Shown here: in pieces, positions 37,236-51,200 of the stretch
How the letters are laid out: every line of letters starts with the position of its first letter
Position numbering within the stretch: position 1 is the stretch's first letter
NCBI GenBank assembly: GCA_964036315.1
Contig: OZ038509.1
Span: 28,722,968-28,786,967, forward strand
Direction of reading: 5' to 3'
Origin: Acanthosepion esculentum
Lineage: Eukaryota; Mollusca; Cephalopoda; Sepiida; Sepiidae
Length of the DNA: 64,000 nt
Notes under the pieces: generated by a model
What the model was told of the DNA's origin: nothing
The model's input: only the letters and a program-made list of their open reading frames with translations
Database searches by the model: none
Program-made: the position numbers and the translations under genes

Positions 37236-37835
37236 TGAACCGAGTCAAAGAGCTCAGTGAGTGGGAGGAAGAGGATCAGACACCCCCTCCCAACTCAGAG
37301 AGAGAGTAAGAGATAGGAGAAAATTTAGACCTAGAGTCAAGAGGTATTGAAGACCAGAGCAAGGACTCGAAGGGGAAGGAAGAATCAGGTGGAAAGAGAA
37401 TAGGCGGAACACACCCTGAAGAGAAATTAAAACATTAAGGGAAGGTTAGAGGAACTAACTCGGAAGATGAGATTGAGAGGAATGGAGAAGTCCAAATCTC
37501 AATTGAATAATTAGGTGTCGTCAGATAACGACCCTGGCTCATCCAAAACCTACTGTCTGACTGTGGATGGAGGGCATGGGGGCGCGAATTGCACCTCACG
37601 AAGGACGGAAGAGAGTTAGTGGCATTGTTAACTGGCCAGCGATAGTGTCATTGAGTACGATCCTTGGAGGGGACCACGCGAACCTGTCCGGGCCATTCGG
37701 TCTGCTAGGGTTAGTTAGGGGAGGAAAGAGCTGAAGAGTTACGAGTTTAGAAAAAGTTATGGAACAGCTGAGTAAAGAATTAAGCAGGATAGAACCATAG
37801 AAGAAAAATATGAAGAGGGAGATTCCATCATAGAA
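37236..37835 (+). other. Decayed spacer where pol would lie (copy B)
   Basis: Same sequence as 693-1292. All frames contain stops and no reverse transcriptase, RNase H or integrase motif is visible. Confidence 0.6.
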
Positions 37836-38093
37836 ATGATTGGCAGAAGCTTAGTCAATTGTACAGAGTTATGGGAACCGATATTGAAGGGATTCCCCAA
37901 TGTTACCTTGAATAAAATACCGGCGCTGATGAAGCCGATAGAAACGATCGATATGGATCAGTTGAGGAATAAGCTAAGTGAGCTGGGTAGGGAGGATATG
38001 GCTTGGAAAGGTGATAAACAGATAAGTTGGTTAGCAATGATGGGTACATTCATAATTATCGCCATAGGCGGTGTAGGAAGTATGGAAGATTAG
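37836..38093 (+). pseudogene. Env-like membrane-anchor remnant (copy B)
   Basis: Identical in translation to the 85-residue frame at 1293-1550: two N-glycosylation sequons, one C-terminal hydrophobic segment and a short acidic tail, located upstream of the polypurine tract and LTR. It is the possible C-terminal end of an envelope-type protein, lacking everything upstream. Confidence 0.45.
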
Positions 38094-38353
38094 AAGTAGC
38101 ACGAAATTAATTCGCAGTAATCAAATGAGCGTGCAGCAGCTCGACAGGGAGATGCCGAGCAGTGTTCTTTACCCATACAGAATCAACGAGAGAATTGCAG
38201 AAAAGCCGACGGAAGAAGCCAACGCAGAACCGACACGCGCGGCGGAAAAACCCCCCACAGCGGAGAGAAGAACATTGACCAAGAAGAACAAGCCATAATA
38301 ACCACACACATACACCCACCGGCACACTTTAAAAAATGAAAAAATTGCTTGAA
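38094..38353. other. Untranslated stretch between env-like remnant and minisatellite (copy B)
   Basis: Counterpart of 1551-1810. No gene supported. Confidence 0.5.
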
Positions 38354-38670
38354 AAGAACTTTATATTGCATGAAAAACAGAAGAAGATAAAAGAACTTTA
38401 TATTGCATGAAAAACAGAAGAAGATAAAAGAACTTTATATTGCATGAAAAACAGAAGATAAAAGAACTTTATATTGCATGAAAAACAGAAGAAGATAAAA
38501 GAATTTTATATTGCATGAAAAACAGAAGAAGATAAAAGAACTTTATATTGCATGAAAAACAGAAGAAGATAAAAGAACTTTATATTGCATGAAAAACAGA
38601 AGATAAAAGAACTTTATATTTCATATAAAACAGAAGAAGATAAAAGAATTTTACGTTGCATGTAAAACAG
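38354..38670 (+). repeat. 37/34-bp minisatellite (copy B)
   Basis: The nine units seen at 1811-2127 are repeated here with the same number and order of 37- and 34-bp units. The repeat count has not changed since the large duplication, which argues that the duplication is recent. Confidence 0.9.
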
Positions 38671-38828
38671 AACAAAATGAAGTAGAACAATACTTTACAT
38701 GTAAAAGCGTGAAAAAAAGAAATGAAAAGAATACGACTGCATGGGACAGGTGCATGATGCATGCTAAATAGTGTAGTTGGATTTGAATGCCATTTACAAG
38801 TAAATGGCACGAATAGGTTAGGGAGGAT

Positions 38829-40587
38829 TGTAACACTATTTAGGAACGGAAGGGTTAATTAATCAATTAATTAACCACAGAAGTTAATTACGGGGATACT
38901 TAAACCGATAGATATAACGAAAGACATACTGAGCGATTACTTACACCGATAGATATAACGAAAGACATACTGAGCGATTTTCTTTTTGTTTTTTTTTATT
39001 TTCCCAAACAGAGTGTCGGAAAAGAAAAGAGAGAAAAAAAAAAAAGATTTTTTTTTGTTTTGTTATTTTCAAGTGCGAATTCAAGATAACCACTTTACTT
39101 TCTCGCTGAAGTTTGATGCTGAGATATGCCAAATTCTCTTCGAGGACAAAGGAAGGAAAAAGAGAAAGAAACAGACGGACAGGGCTTAACAACCCAGATG
39201 ATAAGGGAAGGAAAGAATGCCACCCACGAAGGTTTTGATGGTCATTGTCGTGAAAATTAGTTGAGTGACCACAGAGCTCTGGGTAGATAAAACATTGGCT
39301 GTGACGAACTTGTGTTATCAGTAGTTGATGGGCCGTCTGCCGACCGCCTGGACAGGACATCTGCATTTTGTTTTGGGTTCGTTTGCGATAACGAAGGCTA
39401 TGTTAGGGTATTTTAATTAACCCAATTTCGCCAAAAAAGAATCTTCCACTTAATGTTGACGGATAAACCTGGTTGAAAAAAAAACATATCCCGTGAAGTT
39501 GGATAAAAATTGAGATTATCAGTTGACGCCTATTGGCCGAATAGCCAGGCGGAGATGATCATGTGACGCAGAGAGGAGGCCGCCACCGCCCATTGAGAGG
39601 ATAGGTATGAGATGTTACTGCGAGGAAGTGGGAAAACCGTTGACGCCCTCTAAAGTATGGTGAGATACCCATATGAGAGCAGAAGAGGGTGGGAGTGGAA
39701 TAAGATTTCCAAATACGGAAAATGATAATTATTTTTGGCCGAAAACAAAGAAAATCCTTATTGGGGATTTGAAATCAACGTGGTGGCCACACCACGTCCG
39801 ACCCCACGCCGGGTTTTGATCGGCGTCCATATAAGCAAACATCTACGGGTGTTTCAGCTGAGTTCGTCGAGGAGAGTTCGTCGAGGAGAGTTCGTCGAGG
39901 AGAGTTCGCAGAGGAAAGTCGAGACGGAGAGACGCGCCTCGCACAGGTGACCGCACGATTCCATGCCTTCCGACTTAGACTTCTAACCAAGAACAGATTT
40001 GTTGAAGACCGACTTTAGATTTCCCATCAAAACAAGTTTCCGACTAGACTTCTAACCAAGAACAAATTATAGAAGTCTGACTTATATTCGCCATCTCGAT
40101 ATCCAGACCTAGTTAAGGAACGCAAAAGTGTTACAATCCACATTTTTTTTTTCTTCGGGCTGGGAGAGAAAGAGAGAGACGCACTCCTGTAACTCAACAA
40201 ACCGACATAAAATTAATCACTATTCCTAACCAGTCGCTCGCCTTGAAGTTGTTGTTTGTGCTTTTGTTTTTTTTTTGTCTACAATTATTGTGCAGTATCA
40301 CCTTGACCCGGATTCGGCTGGCACTACGGCCCGACGTCTGATTGATCTCGTCAACCTAAGATCAAATCACAACGTGGGTAGGTTGAATCGAGATCAAAGC
40401 AGTTGCTTCGATGACCAGGCGTTGAAAGCGAGCCGAGTACGACAAGTTGGTGCTAGAACCCAACCAGACTTCAACCGATGTCCCAGGGTTAGCCCGTCAC
40501 AAAGGACCGACGTCACAAGTGCACCGCGACCAGTACGGGTGTCACAAACGGTGCCCTTACTAGGACAGAGGAGGGTTGGGTGTCACA
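38829..40587 (+). mobile_element. 3' LTR of the Gypsy-type element (copy B)
   Basis: A 1759-bp LTR, one base longer than copy A because of an A-run near 39036. It starts TGTAACAC after the polypurine run GGTTAGGGAGGAT and ends GTGTCACA at the GAAT duplication. The internal inverted repeat, 35-bp direct repeat, TATA-like box (about 39830) and 14-bp tandem units (from about 39860) are all conserved. It is the only LTR of this insertion. Confidence 0.8.
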
Positions 40588-40591
40588 GAAT
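40588..40591. repeat. Right target-site duplication (GAAT)
   Basis: Follows the LTR end directly and matches 35412-35415. The same bases follow copy A at 4044-4047. Confidence 0.8.
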
Positions 40592-40733
40592 AACACAATC
40601 TTCTCAAATTCCATTTGATTTTAACATTTTCAATTTCCAAATAACAAAATCTGCTAAAATTCTATTTGATTTTATCATTTTCAATTGAAAAAGAACAACA
40701 CCTGCTATAATTCTTTTTCATTTTAACATTTTC

Positions 40734-42369
40734 AATTGAAAAATTACAAAATCTGCTATAATTCCATTTGATTTTATCATTTTCAATTGAAAAATAACAA
40801 AATCTGTATAATTTTATTTCATTTTAACATTATCAATTGACAAATAACACCTGCTATAATACTATTGGATTTTAACATTTGCAATTCAATGAAATCTACT
40901 ATAATTCCATTTCATTTTAACATTTTCAATTGAAAAATAACAAAATCTGCTATAATTCGATTTGATTTTAACATTTTCAATAGAAAAATAACAGAATCTG
41001 CTATAATTCCATTTGATTTTAACATTTTCTATTGACAAATAAAAAAATCTGCTATAATTCCATTTGATTTTAACATTTTCAATTGAAAAATAACAAAATA
41101 TTCTATAATTCCATTTGATTTTAACATTTTCTATTGAAAAATAAGAAAATCGGCTATAATTCCATTTGATTTTAAAATATTCAATTGAAAAATAACAAAA
41201 TCTGCTATAATACAATTTGATTTTAACATTTTCAATTAAACAAAACTGCTATAATTCAATATGATTTTAAAATTTTCAAATGAAAAATAAGAAAATATGC
41301 TATAATTCCATTTGATTTTATCATTTTCAAATGAAAAATAACAAAATCTGTATAATTCCATTTCATTTTAACATTATTAATTGAAAAATAACACCTGCTA
41401 TAGTACTATTTTATTTTAACATTTTCAATTAAGCGAAAAATCTCCTATAATTCCATTTCATTTTAACATTTTCAATTGAAAAATAACAAAATCTGCAATA
41501 ATTCCATTTGATTTTAAATTTTCAATTGAAAAAAAAGAAAATATGCCATATTTTCATTTGATTTTATCATTTTCAATTGAAAAAGAAGAAAATCTGTATA
41601 ATTCTATTGCATTTTAACATTATCAATTGAAAAATAACACCTGCTATAATTCCATTTGATTTTAACATTTTCAATTGAAAAATAAAAAAATATGCAACAA
41701 TTCCATTTGATTTTAAACATTTCAATTGAAAAATAACAAAATCTGCTATAATACCAATAGATTTTAACATTTTCAATTGAAAAATAACAAAATTTTCTAT
41801 AATTATATGTGATTTTAACATTTTCAATTGAAGATTAACAAAATCTGCTCTAATTCCATTTGTCTTTAATCTTTTCAATTGAAAAATAACAAAATCTGCG
41901 ATAATTCAATTTGATTTTAACTTTTTATATTGAAAAATAAGAAAATCTGCTATAATACCATTTGATTTTAACATTTTCAATTAAAAGTAATGTGCTATAA
42001 TTCCATTTCATATTGAAAAATATCAAAATCTGCGATAATCCCATTTGATTTTAATATTTTCAATTATTAAATAACAAAATCTGCTATAATTTCATTTGAT
42101 TTTTACATTTATAATTGAAAAATAACAAAATCTGCTATAATTCCATTTGATTGTTACATTTACAAATGAAAAATGACAAAATCTGCTATAAATCCTTTTG
42201 ATTTTAACATTTTCAATCGAAAAATAAGAAATTCTGCTATAATTCCATTTGATTTTAACATTTTCAATTGAAAAATAACAAAATCTGCTATAATTCGATT
42301 TGATTTTAACATTTTCAATTGAAAAATAACAGAATCTGCTATAATTCCATTTGATTTTAACATTTTCTA
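40734..42369. repeat. Higher-order repeat block A in second domain, unit 1
   Basis: Corresponds to 5977-7612 (and 4190-5825) of the first domain. Confidence 0.85.
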
Positions 42370-43618
42370 TTGAAAAATAACAAAATCTGCTATAATTCCA
42401 TTTGATTTTAACATTTTCTATTGAAAAACAAGAAAATATTCCATAATTCCATTTCATTTTAACATTATCAATTGAAAAATATAAAAATATACAACAATTA
42501 CATTTGATTTTAACATTTTCAATTAAACGAAATCTGCTATAATTCAATTTGATTTTAACATTTTCAAATGAAAAATAAGAAAATATGCTATAATTCCATT
42601 TGATTTTATCATTTTCAAATGAAAAATAACAAAATCTGTATAATTCCATTTCATTTTAACATTATCAATTGAAAAATAACACCTGCTATAATACTATTTT
42701 ATTTTAACATTTTCAATTAACTGAAATCTGCTATAATTCCATTTGATTTTAACATTTTCAATTGAAAAATAACAAAATCTGCTATAATTCCATTTGATTT
42801 TTACATTTACAAATGAAAAATGACAAAATCTGCTTTAAATCCTTTTGATTTTAACATTTTCAATTGAAAAATAAGAAATTCTGCTATAATTCCATTTGAT
42901 TTTAACATTTTCAATTGAAAAATAACAAAATCTGCTATAATTCGATTTGATTTTAACATTTTCAATTGAAAAATAACAAAATCTGCTATAATTCCATTTG
43001 ATTTTAACATTTTCTATTGAAAAACAAGAAAATATTCCATAATTCCATTTGATTTTAACATTTTCAATTGAAAAATATAAAAATATACAACAATTACATT
43101 TGATTTTAACATTTTCAATTAAACGAAATCTGCTATAATTCAATTTGATTTTAACATTTTCAAATGAAAAATAAGAAAATATGCGATAATTCCATTTGAT
43201 TTTATCATTTTCAAATGAAAAATAACAAAATCTGTATAATTCCATTTCATTTTAACATTTTCATTTGAAAAATAAGAAATTCTGCTATAATTCGATTTGA
43301 TTTTAACATTTTCAATTGAAAAATAACAAAATCTGTATAATTCCATTTGATTTTAACATTTTCATTTGAAAAATAACAAAATCTGCTATAATTAGATTTG
43401 ATTTTAACATTTTCAATTGAAAAATAACAGAATCTGCTATAATTCCATTTGATTTTAACATTTTCAATTGAAAAATAACAAAGTCTGGGATAATTCCATT
43501 TGATTTTAACCTTTTTTATTGAAAAATAAGAAAATCTGCTATAATTCCATTTGATTTCAACATTTTCAATTGAACAATAAAAAAATATTCAACAATTCCA
43601 ATTGATTTTAACATTTTC

Positions 43619-45254
43619 AATTGAAAAATAACAAAATCTGCTATAATTCCATTTGATTTTATCATTTTCAATTGAAAAATAACAAAATCTGTATAATTTT
43701 ATTTCATTTTAACATTATCAATTGACAAATAACACCTGCTATAATACTATTGGATTTTAACATTTGCAATTCAATGAAATCTACTATAATTCCATTTCAT
43801 TTTAACATTTTCAATTGAAAAATAACAAAATCTGCTATAATTCGATTTGATTTTAACATTTTCAATAGAAAAATAACAGAATCTGCTATAATTCCATTTG
43901 ATTTTAACATTTTCTATTGACAAATAAAAAAATCTGCTATAATTCCATTTGATTTTAACATTTTCAATTGAAAAATAACAAAATATTCTATAATTCCATT
44001 TGATTTTAACATTTTCTATTGAAAAATAAGAAAATCGGCTATAATTCCATTTGATTTTAAAATATTCAATTGAAAAATAACAAAATCTGCTATAATACAA
44101 TTTGATTTTAACATTTTCAATTAAACAAAACTGCTATAATTCAATATGATTTTAAAATTTTCAAATGAAAAATAAGAAAATATGCTATAATTCCATTTGA
44201 TTTTATCATTTTCAAATGAAAAATAACAAAATCTGTATAATTCCATTTCATTTTAACATTATTAATTGAAAAATAACACCTGCTATAGTACTATTTTATT
44301 TTAACATTTTCAATTAAGCGAAAAATCTCCTATAATTCCATTTCATTTTAACATTTTCAATTGAAAAATAACAAAATCTGCAATAATTCCATTTGATTTT
44401 AAATTTTCAATTGAAAAAAAAGAAAATATGCCATATTTTCATTTGATTTTATCATTTTCAATTGAAAAAGAAGAAAATCTGTATAATTCTATTGCATTTT
44501 AACATTATCAATTGAAAAATAACACCTGCTATAATTCCATTTGATTTTAACATTTTCAATTGAAAAATAAAAAAATATGCAACAATTCCATTTGATTTTA
44601 AACATTTCAATTGAAAAATAACAAAATCTGCTATAATACCAATAGATTTTAACATTTTCAATTGAAAAATAACAAAATTTTCTATAATTATATGTGATTT
44701 TAACATTTTCAATTGAAGATTAACAAAATCTGCTCTAATTCCATTTGTCTTTAATCTTTTCAATTGAAAAATAACAAAATCTGCGATAATTCAATTTGAT
44801 TTTAACTTTTTATATTGAAAAATAAGAAAATCTGCTATAATACCATTTGATTTTAACATTTTCAATTAAAAGTAATGTGCTATAATTCCATTTCATATTG
44901 AAAAATATCAAAATCTGCGATAATCCCATTTGATTTTAATATTTTCAATTATTAAATAACAAAATCTGCTATAATTTCATTTGATTTTTACATTTATAAT
45001 TGAAAAATAACAAAATCTGCTATAATTCCATTTGATTTTTACATTTACAAATGAAAAATGACAAAATCTGCTATAAATCCTTTTGATTTTAACATTTTCA
45101 ATCGAAAAATAAGAAATTCTGCTATAATTCCATTTGATTTTAACATTTTCAATTGAAAAATAACAAAATCTGCTATAATTCGATTTGATTTTAACATTTT
45201 CAATTGAAAAATAACAGAATCTGCTATAATTCCATTTGATTTTAACATTTTCTA
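43619..45254. repeat. Higher-order repeat block A in second domain, unit 2
   Basis: Lies 2885 bp after the first unit of this domain and corresponds to 8862-10497. Confidence 0.85.
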
Positions 45255-48200
45255 TTGAAAAATAACAAAATCTGCTATAATTCCATTTGATTTTAACATT
45301 TTCTATTGAAAAACAAGAAAATATTCCATAATTCCATTTCATTTTAACATTATCAATTGAAAAATATAAAAATATACAACAATTACATTTGATTTTAACA
45401 TTTTCAATTAATCGAAATCTGCTATAATTCCATATGATTTTAAAATTTTCAAATGAAAAATAAGAAAATATGCTATAATTCCATTTGATTTTATCATTTT
45501 CAAATGAAAAACAACAAAATCTGTATAATTCCATTTCATTTTAACGTTATCAATTGAAAAATAACACCTGCCATAATACTATTTGATTTTCACATTTTTC
45601 GAATAACTGTAATCTGCTACAGTTCCATTTCATTTTAACATTTTCAATTGAAAAATAACAAAATCTGCAATAATTCCATTTGATTTTAAAATTTTCAATT
45701 GAAAAAAAAGAAAATATGCTATCTTTCCATTTGATTTTATCATTTTCAATTGAAAAAGAAGAAAATCTGTATAATTCAATTTCATTTTAACATTATCAAT
45801 TGAAAAATTATCACCTACTATAATTTCATTTGATTTTAACATTTTCAATTGAAAAATCAAAAAATATGCTACAATTCCATTTGATTTTAAACTTTTCATT
45901 TGAAAAATAACAAAATCTGGGATAATACCATTTGATTTTAACATTTTCAATTGAAAAATAAAAAAAATTTGCTATAATTATATTTGATTTTTATATTTTC
46001 AATTGAAGATTAACAAAATCTGCTATAATTCCATTTGATTTTAACATTTTCGATTGAAAAATAATAAAATCTGCTATAATTCCATTTGATTTTAAAATTT
46101 TCATTTGCAAAATAACAAAATATGGAATAATTCCATTTGATTTTAACATTTTCAATTGATAAATAACAAAATCTGCCATGATACCATTTGATTTTAACAT
46201 TTTCAATTGAAAAATAACAAAATCTGCTATAATACCATTTGATTTTAACATTTTCAATTAATCGAAATCTGCTATAATTCCTTTTGATTTTCACATTTTC
46301 AAATGAAAAATAAGAAAATATGCTATAATTCCATTTGATTTTATCATTTTCAATTGAAAAAGAAGAAAATATGCCAACAATTGCATTTGATTTTAAACTT
46401 TGCATTTGAAAAATAAGAAAATCTGCGATAATACCATCTGATTTTAACATTTTCAATTGAAAAATAAAAAAAATTGCTATAATTATATTTGATTTTAACA
46501 TTTTCAATTGAAGATTAACAAAATCTGCTATAATTCCATTTGACATTAATATTATCAATTGAAAAATAACAAAATCTGCTATAATTCCATTTGATTTGAA
46601 CATATTCAAATGAAAAATAATAAAATCTGCTATGATTCCATTTGATTTTAACATTTTCAAATGGAAAATAACAAAATCTGCTATAACTCCATTCGATTTT
46701 AACATTTTCAATTGAAGATTAATAAAATCTGCTATAATTCCTATGTACTTTAATATTTTCTATTGAAAAATAACAAATTCTGCTATAATTCCATTTGCTT
46801 TTAACATGTTCAATTGACAATTAAAAAAATCTGCTATAATTCCATTTGATTTTAACATTTTCAAATGAAAAATAACAATATTGGCTATAATTATATTTGA
46901 TTTTAACCTTTTCAATTGAAGATTAACAAAATCTTCTATAATTCCATTTGACTTTAATATTTTCAATTGAAACATAAGAAAATCTGCTATAATTCCATTT
47001 GATTTTAATATTATCAATTCAAAAATAACATCTGCTATAATTCCATTTGATTTTAACATTTTCAATTGAAATATTTAAAAAATATGCAATAATTCCATTT
47101 GACTTTAATATTTTCAAGTGAAAAATAAGAAAATATGCTATAATTCCATTTGATTTTAATATTTTCTGTTGAAAAACCAGAAAATCTGCTATAATTCCAT
47201 TTGATTTCACATTTTCAATTGAAAAATATAAAATATGCAACAATTCCATTCGATTTTAATATTTTCAATTGAGAAATAACAAAATCTACCATAATTCCAT
47301 TTGATTTTAACATTTTCAATTGAGAAGTATAAAATCTGCAATAATTCCATTTGATTTTAACATTTTCATTTGAAAAGTAAAAAATCTGCAATAATTCCAT
47401 TTGATTTTAACATTTTCAATTGAAAATTATCAAAATCTGCTATAATTCCATTTGATTTTAAAATTTTCAATAGAAAAATAACAAAATATGCAAGAATTCC
47501 ATTAGATTTTAACATATTCAATTGAAAAATAACAAAATCTGCTATAATTCTATTTGATTTTAACATTTTCAATTGAAGATTAAGAAAATCTGCTATAATT
47601 CCAATTGATTTTAACATTTTCAATTGAGAAATAACAAAATCTGCCTTAATACGATTTGATTTTAACATTTCCAATTGAGAAATAATAAAATCTGCTGTAA
47701 TTCCATTTGATTTTAACATTTTCAATTAAACAATATCAAAATCTGCCATAATTCCATTTGATTTTAAAATTTTCAATAGGAAAATACGAAAATATGCAAT
47801 AATTCCATTAGATTGTAACATTTTCAATTGAAAAATAACAAAATCTGCTATAATTCCATTTGACTTTAATATTTTCAATTGAAAAATAACAAATTCTGCT
47901 ATAATTCCATTTGATTTTAACATTTTCCATTGACAAATGAAAAAATCTCCTACAATTCCATTTGATTTTATCATTTTCAATTAAATGAAATCTGCTATAA
48001 TTACATTTCATTTTAACATTTTCAATTGAAAAGTAACAAAATCTGCAATAATTCCATTTGATTTTAACATTTTCAATTGAAAAATAGCAAAATCTTTTAT
48101 AATTCCATTTGATTTTAACATTTTCAATTGAAAAATAACAAAATCTGCTATAATTCCATTTGATTTTCACATTTTCAATTTAAAAATAACAAGATCCGCT

Positions 48201-51200
48201 ATAAAACCATTTGATTTTAACATTTTCAATTGAAAAATAACAAAATCTGCTATAACTCCATTTGATTTTAACATTTCAATAGAAAAATAACAAATTCTTC
48301 TATAATTCCATTTGATTTTCTCATATTCAATTGAAAAATCTTAAAATCTGCTATAATTCCATTTTACTTTAATATTTTCCATTGTAAATTAAGAAAATAT
48401 GCTATAATTCAATTTGATTTTATCATTTACAAATGAAAAATATCAAAATGTGTATAATTCCATTTCATTTTAACATTATCAAGTTGAAAATAACAACTGC
48501 TATGATTCCATTTGATTTTAACATTTTCAATTGAAAAATAACAAAAGTTGCTATAATTATATTTGATTTTAACATTTTCAATTGAAGATTAACAAAATCT
48601 GCTATAATTCCATTTGATTTTAATATTTTCAATTGAAAAATAACAAAATCTGCTATAATTCCATTTGATTTTAATATTTTCTATAGAAAAATAAGAAAAT
48701 CTGCTATAATTCCATTTAAGTTAATATTTTCAATTGAAAAATATAAAATATGCAACAATTCCATTTGATTTTAACATTTTCAATTGAAAAATAATAATAT
48801 CTGCTATAATTCCATTTGATTTTAAAATTTTCATTTACAAAATAACAAAATATGAATAATTCCATTTGATTTTAACATTTTCAATTGATAAATAACAAAA
48901 TCTGCTATAATGCCATTTGATTTTAACATTTTCATTTGAAAAATAACAAAATCTGCTATAATTCCATTTGATTTTAACATTTTCAATTGATAAATAACAA
49001 AATCTGCTATAATTCCAATTGATTTTAACATTTTCAATTGAGAAATAACAAAATCTGCCATAATACTATTTGATTTTAACATTTTCAATTGAGAAATAAT
49101 AAAATCTGCTGTAATTCCATTGGATTTTAACATTTTCAATTAAACAATAACAAAATCTGCTATAATTCTATTTGATTTTAACATTTTCAATTGAAAAATA
49201 TCAAAATATGCAATAATTCCATTAGATTTTGACATTTTCAATTCACAAATAAAAAGATCTGCTATAATTCCATTTGATTTTAATATTTTCCATTGAAAAA
49301 TAACAAAATCTGCTATAATTCCATTTGATTTTAACATTTTATATTGAAAAATAACATCTGCTATAATTCCATTTGATTTTAACATTTTCTATTGAAAAAT
49401 CAAAAAATATGCAATAATTCCATTTGATTTTAAACTTTTCAATTGAAAAATAACAAAATCTGCTCTAATTCCATTTGAATTTCACATATTCAATTGAAAA
49501 ATAAGGAAATCTGCTATAATTATATTTGATTTTAACATTTTCAATTGAAGATTAATAAAATCTGCTATAATTCCATTTGACTTAAATATTTTCAATTGAA
49601 AAATAACAAAATCTGCTATAATTGCATTTGATTTTAATATTTTCTATAGAAAAATAAGAAAATCTTCTATAATTCCATTTGATTTCATATTTTCAATTGA
49701 AAAATATAAAATATGCAAGAATTCCATTTGGATTTTAACATTTTCAATTGAAAAATAATAAACTCTGCTATAATTCCATTTGATTTTAACATTTTCAATT
49801 GAGGATTAACAAAATCGGCTATAATTCCATTTGAATTTCACATATTCAATTGAAAAATAAGGAAAACTGCTATAATTCCATTTGACTTTAATATTTGCAA
49901 TTGAAAAATAACAAAATCTGCTATAATTCAATTTGATTTTAATATTTTCAATTGAAGGTTAACAAAATCTGCTATAATTCCATTTGATTTTAACATTTTC
50001 AATTGAAAAATAACAAAATCTGCTATAATTCTATTTGATTTTAACATTTTCAATTGAAGATTAATAAAATCTGCTATAATTCCATTTGACTTTAATATTT
50101 TCAATTGAAAAATAACAAAATCTGCTATAATTCCATTTGATTTTAATATTTTCAATTGAAAAATAACAAAATCTGCTATAATCCCAATTGGTTTTTAAAA
50201 TTTGCAATTGAAAAATATCAAAATCTGCTATAATTCCATTTGATTTTAATATTTTCAATTGAAAAATAACAAAATCTTCTATAATCCCAATTGGTTTTTA
50301 AAATTTGCAATTGAAAAATATCAAAATATGCAATAATTCCATTTGATTTTAATATTTTCAATTGAAAAATAACAAAATCTGCTATAATTCCATTTGATTT
50401 TAAAATTTTCAATAGAAAAATAACAAATTCTGCTATAATTCCTTTTGATTTTAACATTTTCAAGATGAACAAAATCTGCTATAATTCTATTTGATTTTAG
50501 CATTTTCAATTGAGATTAACAAAATCTTCTATAATTCTATTTGATTTTAACATTTTCAATTGAAGATTAACAAAATCTCCTATAATTCTATTTGACTTTA
50601 ATATTTTCAATTGAAAAATTTTCCAAAATCTGCTATAATTCCTTTTGATTTTAACATTTTCAATTGAAAAGTAACAAAATCTGCTATAATTCCATTTGAT
50701 TTTAACATTTGCAATTGAAGATTAACAGAATCTGCTATAATACCATTTGATTTTAACATTTTCATCGAAAAATAACAAAATCTGCCTTAATTCCATTTGA
50801 TTTTAACATTTTCATTTGAAAAATAACAAGATATGCAATAATTCCATTTGATTTTATCATTTTCAATTGAAAAATAACAAAATCTGCTATAAGACCTTTT
50901 GATTTTAACATTTTCAATAGAATAATAACAAAATCTGCTATAATTGCATTTAATTTTAATATTTTCTATAGAAAAATAAGAAAATCTTCTATAATTCCAT
51001 TCGATTTAATATTTTCAATTGAAAAATATAAAATATGCAACAATTCCTTTTGATTTTAACATTTTCAATTGAGAAATAACAAAATCTGCCATAAGTCGCT
51101 TTGATTTTAACATTTTCAATTGAAAAATAATAAAATCTGCTATAATTACATTTGATTTTAAAATTTTCATTTGCAAAATAACAAAATATGGAATAATTCC

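Larger units (their letters stand above)
35416..40587 (+). mobile_element. Internally deleted Ty3/Gypsy-type LTR retroelement, copy B (complete insertion)
   Basis: A 5.17-kb insertion in the satellite, bounded by TGTAACAC and GTGTCACA and flanked by GAAT on both sides. The order is: 8 bp of LTR terminus, mid-gag to protease in one frame, decayed spacer, env-like remnant, 37-bp minisatellite, polypurine tract and a 1.76-kb 3' LTR. The 5' LTR (except its first bases), the primer-binding site, the gag start, and reverse transcriptase, RNase H and integrase are all missing. It cannot make its own enzymes, and without a 5' promoter it should not produce its own full transcript. The loss of the 5' end may have followed integration, or may have been present in the integrating DNA, since both integrase-recognised termini remain. 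Confidence 0.9.
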
